Below the pieces are notes generated by a model. It was not told where the DNA came from. It searched no databases and saw only the letters and a program-made list of their open reading frames with translations. From NCBI RefSeq assembly GCF_036880405.1, contig NZ_JBAJJM010000011.1, forward strand, positions 1-64,000: a DNA stretch of 64,000 bases, given 5' to 3'. Source of the stretch: Mannheimia indoligenes. GTDB lineage: Bacteria; Pseudomonadota; Gammaproteobacteria; Enterobacterales; Pasteurellaceae. This document shows positions 60,347 to 64,000 of the stretch, piece by piece; the stretch's first letter is position 1, and every line of letters begins with the position of its first letter. Both the position numbers and the translations under genes were made by a program.

Positions 60347-60438
60347 CTGTATTAAACAGATTTGTTTGATACTAACGAACAAATTTATTCAGTACTAATG
60401 AATAAATTTATTCAATCCTATCGAATATTTTCCATTAA
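60347..60438. repeat. Four phased ~23-base imperfect repeats upstream of purL
   Basis: Four consecutive 23-base units begin at 60347, 60370, 60393 and 60416. Each carries a 14-base partial palindrome near its middle: the third has the perfect palindrome GAATAAATTTATTC, the second GAACAAATTTATTC, and the first AAACAGATTTGTTT. The ~two-turn spacing resembles a cooperative operator array. No gene overlaps it. Confidence 0.6.
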
Positions 60439-60465
60439 AGATTGCTTCCCCTTATTTTTCAATGC

Positions 60466-60481
60466 TAGCAACCGTTTGCGT
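60466..60481. promoter_or_regulatory. PurR operator upstream of purL
   Basis: TAGCAACCGTTTGCGT matches 13 of 16 positions of the symmetrical PurR consensus ACGCAAACGTTTGCGT. It lies 52 bases upstream of purL and just ahead of a -10 TATAAT at 60489-60494, covering the -35 region, so it would repress purL. Confidence 0.75.
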
Positions 60482-60532
60482 AATGAATTATAATCAGCAC
60501 AAATTTTCATTTTAGATAGGAAAATCTCACCA

Positions 60533-63500
60533 ATGACTATGCAAATCTTTCGTGGCTCGCCTGCCCTTTCAGAATTTCGTTTAAATCAACTTCAACAAAA
60601 ATTTGTCGCCGCCAATCTGCCGGTGAAATCGATTTACGCAGAATATCTGCATTTTGCAGATTTAACCGCACCACTCTCGGCAGAGCAAGAAGATAAATTA
60701 GTTCAATTATTACATTACGGTCCAACCCTTGCCGAACACGAACCTATTGGTGAAACCTTTATCGTGATTCCTCGTTTAGGCACGATTTCTTCGTGGTCAT
60801 CAAAAGCAACCGACATCGCCCATAACTGTGGCTTAGAAAATATTGCCCGTGTTGAGCGTGGTTTAGCCTACTATTTTGAATTTGAACGCGGCTTAACCTC
60901 TGAAGAAGAAAGCAAACTTGCTTCATTGTTACACGATCGAATGATGGAAACTGTGATTCGCAATGCAGACGATGCAGTGGAATTATTCAAACAACAAGAG
61001 CCAAAACCTTTCACCAGCGTGGATATTTTAGGCGGTGGTCGCAAGGCTCTCGAAGAGGCGAACGTGAATTTAGGCTTGGCGTTGGCGGAAGATGAAATTG
61101 ATTATTTGGTGGAAAATTTCACCGCACTTGGGCGTAACCCGAACGATATTGAGCTGTATATGTTTGCTCAGGCGAACTCGGAACACTGCCGCCACAAAAT
61201 TTTCAACGCCGATTGGACAATTGACGGCGTGAAGCAGGAAAAATCCCTGTTCAAAATGATTAAAAACACCTTCGAGAAAACCCCTGACTATGTGCTTTCT
61301 GCCTATAAAGATAATGCAGCGGTAATGGAAGGCTCAAAAGTGGGGCGTTGGTTCCCGGATCAAGATGGTCAATATCGAGCTCACGAGGAAGAGGCTCACA
61401 TTTTAATGAAAGTGGAAACCCACAACCACCCGACTGCGATTTCGCCATTCCCGGGAGCGGCGACCGGTTCGGGCGGGGAAATCCGTGATGAAGGGGCGAC
61501 TGGTCGTGGTGCGAAGCCGAAAGCAGGTTTAACGGGTTTCTCTGTATCTAACTTAGTCATTCCAAACTTTGAACAGCCTTGGGAAAATCCACTGTCTAAA
61601 CCGAGCCGTATTGCGTCAGCACTCGATATTATGATCGAAGGTCCACTTGGTGGTGCTGCGTTTAACAATGAATTTGGACGCCCTGCGTTGCTTGGTTATT
61701 TCCGTACTTATGAAGAAAAAGTAAACAGCTTTGCAGGCGAAGAAGTGCGTGGCTACCACAAGCCGATTATGCTTGCAGGCGGTATCGGTAATATTCGTGC
61801 CGAACACGTTCAGAAAGGCGAAATCCCTGTCGGGGCGAAGTTGATCGTACTTGGCGGTCCGGCGATGAATATCGGCTTGGGAGGCGGTGCGGCATCGTCA
61901 ATGGCATCAGGTAAATCCAAAGAGGATTTAGACTTCGCCTCTGTTCAACGTGAAAACCCGGAAATGGAACGCCGTTGCCAAGAAGTGATCGACCGCTGTT
62001 GGCAAATGGGCGATGAGAACCCGATTTTATTTATTCACGATGTGGGTGCAGGCGGTTTATCTAACGCAATGCCTGAGTTAGTCCACGACGGCGAGCGTGG
62101 CGGTAAGTTCGACTTACGTAAAATCCTGTGCGATGAAAAAGGGATGTCGCCACTCGAAATTTGGTGTAACGAATCGCAAGAGCGTTATGTGTTAGCGGTT
62201 GCCCCTGAAAAACTCGAACTTTTCACCGCACTTTGTGAGCGTGAGCGTGCCCCGTTTGCGGTGATTGGTGAGGCGACCGAAGAGAAACATTTAACCCTAC
62301 ACGATGAGCATTTTGGCAATGATCCGATTGATTTACCGATGAACGTGTTACTCGGCAAAACCCCGAAAATGCACCGTGAGGTTTCGCAAAAAACCGTTGA
62401 AAATGCACCGCTTGCAATGGACGGTATCGACCTGAAAGAAGCATTACACCGTGTATTACGTTTGCCAGTGGTTGCAGAAAAAACCTTCTTAATTACGATT
62501 GGCGACCGCTCGGTAACGGGTATGGTAGCACGTGATCAGATGGTCGGTCCGTGGCAAATCCCCGTAGCGGACTGTGCAGTAACCACTGCAAGCCTTGATA
62601 GCTATCACGGCGAAGCGATGTCAATGGGCGAACGTGCGCCAGTTGCACTATTAGACTTCGGGGCATCGGCTCGCTTGGCTGTTGCGGAAAGCATTACCAA
62701 CATTGCGGCAACCAACATCGGCGACATTAAACGCATTAAACTCTCTGCGAACTGGATGTCGGCAGCCGGCCACGAAGGTGAAGACGCAGGCTTATACGAA
62801 GCAGTAAAAGCCGTGGGCGAAGAGCTTTGCCCGGCACTCGGCATTACTATCCCTGTGGGTAAAGACTCAATGTCGATGAAAACGACTTGGGAAGAAAATG
62901 GTGAGAAGAAAACCGTGACTGCTCCGCTTTCCCTTGTGATTTCTGCATTCGCCCGTGTGGAAGATGTGCGTAAAACGGTTACCCCACAACTTCGCACCGA
63001 TAAAGGCGCAAGCCGCTTATTGTTAATTGATTTAGGCGAAGGCAACAACCGCTTAGGGGCAACGGCATTAGCACAGGTTTATAAACAACTGGGCGATACA
63101 CCGGCGGATGTGGTGAATGTTCAAACCTTAAAAGATTTCTTCAACGCAATGCAAGCCTTAGTGGCAGAAGATAAATTATTAGCCTACCACGACCGTTCAG
63201 ACGGTGGTTTAATCACCACCCTTGCGGAAATGGCATTTGCCGGTAACTGCGGTGTAGATGTAGATATTTCAGCCCTTGGCGACAACGATTTAGCGGTGCT
63301 ATTCAATGAAGAATTGGGTGCGGTAATCCAAGTAGCAGATAGCGAACTCAATGCGGTACGTGAGGTGTTAAAAGCTCATAACTTGATTCACGTAACCAAA
63401 GAATTAGGTGCGGTGAATGCCGACAACCGCTTTGAAATCAGCCGTGGTTCTCGCAAATTGTTAAGCGAAAAACGTTCTGAATTACGTGGTATCTGGGCGG

Positions 63501-64000
63501 AATTAACCCACCAAATGCAACGTTTGCGTGACAACCCAGAGTGTGCAGACCAAGAGTTCGCAGCAAAAAAAGATGAGAATAACAAAGGCTTATCTGCTTT
63601 CTTAAGCTACGATGTGAACGAAGACATCGCAGCACCGTTTATCAACAAAGGGGCAAAACCAAGTATCGCAATCTTGCGTGAGCAAGGCGTAAACAGCCAC
63701 TACGAAATGGCAGCAGCCTTCGACCGTGCCGGCTTTAAAGCGATTGACGTGCATATGTCCGACTTGATCTCCGGCAGACGTAACTTAAACGACTTCAACG
63801 CAATGGTGGCGTGCGGCGGCTTCTCCTACGGCGACGTACTCGGTGCAGGCGGCGGCTGGGCGAAATCGATCCTATTCAACCCAATGTTGCGTGATCAATT
63901 CAGCAAATTCTTCGCCAACCCGAACACGCTTGCCTTAGGTGTGTGTAACGGTTGCCAAATGGTATCGAACCTGGCGGAAATCATTCCGGGTACAGAAAAC
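60533..64000 (+). CDS. purL: Phosphoribosylformylglycinamidine synthase PurL (3' end beyond window)
   Basis: Catalyses the fourth step of purine synthesis (FGAR to FGAM). 1156 codons are present of about 1297. Domains in order: PurS-like N terminus, the two aminotransferase-like synthetase lobes (ANSEHCRHKIF near residue 217, PTAISPFPGAATGSGGEIRD near 305), and the start of the glutaminase domain, with the catalytic-type Cys in GVCNGCQM near residue 1141. The frame is open to the window edge. Two Haemophilus-type uptake cores occur in the gene. Confidence 0.96.
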   Translation, partial: MTMQIFRGSPALSEFRLNQLQQKFVAANLPVKSIYAEYLHFADLTAPLSAEQEDKLVQLLHYGPTLAEHEPIGETFIVIPRLGTISSWSSKATDIAHNCGLENIARVERGLAYYFEFERGLTSEEESKLASLLHDRMMETVIRNADDAVELFKQQEPKPFTSVDILGGGRKALEEANVNLGLALAEDEIDYLVENFTALGRNPNDIELYMFAQANSEHCRHKIFNADWTIDGVKQEKSLFKMIKNTFEKTPDYVLSAYKDNAAVMEGSKVGRWFPDQDGQYRAHEEEAHILMKVETHNHPTAISPFPGAATGSGGEIRDEGATGRGAKPKAGLTGFSVSNLVIPNFEQPWENPLSKPSRIASALDIMIEGPLGGAAFNNEFGRPALLGYFRTYEEKVNSFAGEEVRGYHKPIMLAGGIGNIRAEHVQKGEIPVGAKLIVLGGPAMNIGLGGGAASSMASGKSKEDLDFASVQRENPEMERRCQEVIDRCWQMGDENPILFIHDVGAGGLSNAMPELVHDGERGGKFDLRKILCDEKGMSPLEIWCNESQERYVLAVAPEKLELFTALCERERAPFAVIGEATEEKHLTLHDEHFGNDPIDLPMNVLLGKTPKMHREVSQKTVENAPLAMDGIDLKEALHRVLRLPVVAEKTFLITIGDRSVTGMVARDQMVGPWQIPVADCAVTTASLDSYHGEAMSMGERAPVALLDFGASARLAVAESITNIAATNIGDIKRIKLSANWMSAAGHEGEDAGLYEAVKAVGEELCPALGITIPVGKDSMSMKTTWEENGEKKTVTAPLSLVISAFARVEDVRKTVTPQLRTDKGASRLLLIDLGEGNNRLGATALAQVYKQLGDTPADVVNVQTLKDFFNAMQALVAEDKLLAYHDRSDGGLITTLAEMAFAGNCGVDVDISALGDNDLAVLFNEELGAVIQVADSELNAVREVLKAHNLIHVTKELGAVNADNRFEISRGSRKLLSEKRSELRGIWAELTHQMQRLRDNPECADQEFAAKKDENNKGLSAFLSYDVNEDIAAPFINKGAKPSIAILREQGVNSHYEMAAAFDRAGFKAIDVHMSDLISGRRNLNDFNAMVACGGFSYGDVLGAGGGWAKSILFNPMLRDQFSKFFANPNTLALGVCNGCQMVSNLAEIIPGTEN

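Noticed and set aside
60393..60415. ArgR box reading of the TGAAT...ATTCA palindrome
   Set aside because: ArgR sites have four bases between the half sites; here there are six, and purL is not an arginine gene.
1..64000. CRISPR arrays, insertion sequences and prophage genes
   Set aside because: No regularly spaced direct repeats, transposase or phage structural frames were seen on either strand.

Overview
This 64 kb window is a chromosomal segment of a Pasteurellaceae bacterium. It carries dozens of copies of the 9-base core ACAAGCGGT / ACCGCTTGT, the 'Apl-type' DNA uptake signal of the Actinobacillus pleuropneumoniae / Mannheimia / Bibersteinia branch, and few of the Haemophilus-type core AAGTGCGGT. 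Base composition is AT-rich. Gene content is mostly housekeeping and closely resembles gamma-proteobacterial relatives. I cannot name the species from the sequence alone.

Layout. 1-2.1 kb: an rRNA operon promoter and leader firing off the left edge, with murI upstream, then a beta-hydroxyacid dehydrogenase. 2.1-5.6 kb: ubiC, udp, a small glycosyltransferase-like gene behind a TTGG repeat (apparently phase-variable and currently OFF), and the divergent asnC/asnA pair. 5.7-7.0 kb: a coiled-coil surface lipoprotein. 7.1-14.1 kb: the full atpIBEFHAGDC operon. 14.1-18.0 kb: a remnant of araA, rsmG, a Sel1-repeat protein and mnmG. 18.05-18.35 kb: the probable replication origin oriC. 18.4-31.3 kb: ychJ, a DUF533 protein, a thiosulfate-uptake pair, a phosphosugar mutase with a nucleoside hydrolase, recG, htpG, a low-complexity membrane protein, proS, a DUF1232 protein and mioC. 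31.4-34.9 kb: an exported protein of unknown function and the sialic-acid genes nanE-nanK-nanA. 35.0-39.9 kb: selenocysteine machinery (selC tRNA, selA, selB), with selA and selB separated by a lipoprotein, an XRE regulator and a RelE/ParE-type toxin-antitoxin pair. 40.1-47.1 kb: a TAXI-type TRAP transporter with a UspA protein, rsmB and trkA. 47.2-57.8 kb: yagU and a complete L-fucose locus (aldA, fucO, fucP, fucA, fucU, fucK, fucI, fucR). 58.1-60.2 kb: a TonB-dependent receptor. 60.5 kb to the end: purL, cut off by the window edge.

How it fits together. The mnmG/rsmG/atp block beside oriC is the classic arrangement for this class. Two host-mucus sugars, sialic acid and L-fucose, are catabolised from this window. 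The nan genes, fucI, aldA, udp and the mutase/nucleoside hydrolase pair each have a good match to the CRP operator upstream, so this looks like a cAMP-CRP regulated host-nutrient regulon. The purL region has a PurR-like operator and an unexplained array of 23-base phased palindromes. The points most worth a second look are the phase-variable gene at 3.5-3.9 kb, the module between selA and selB, the araA relic, uptake sequences placed inside protein-coding functional motifs, the modular surface lipoprotein, and the purL upstream repeats. I found no clear evidence of a wholly new multi-gene system.
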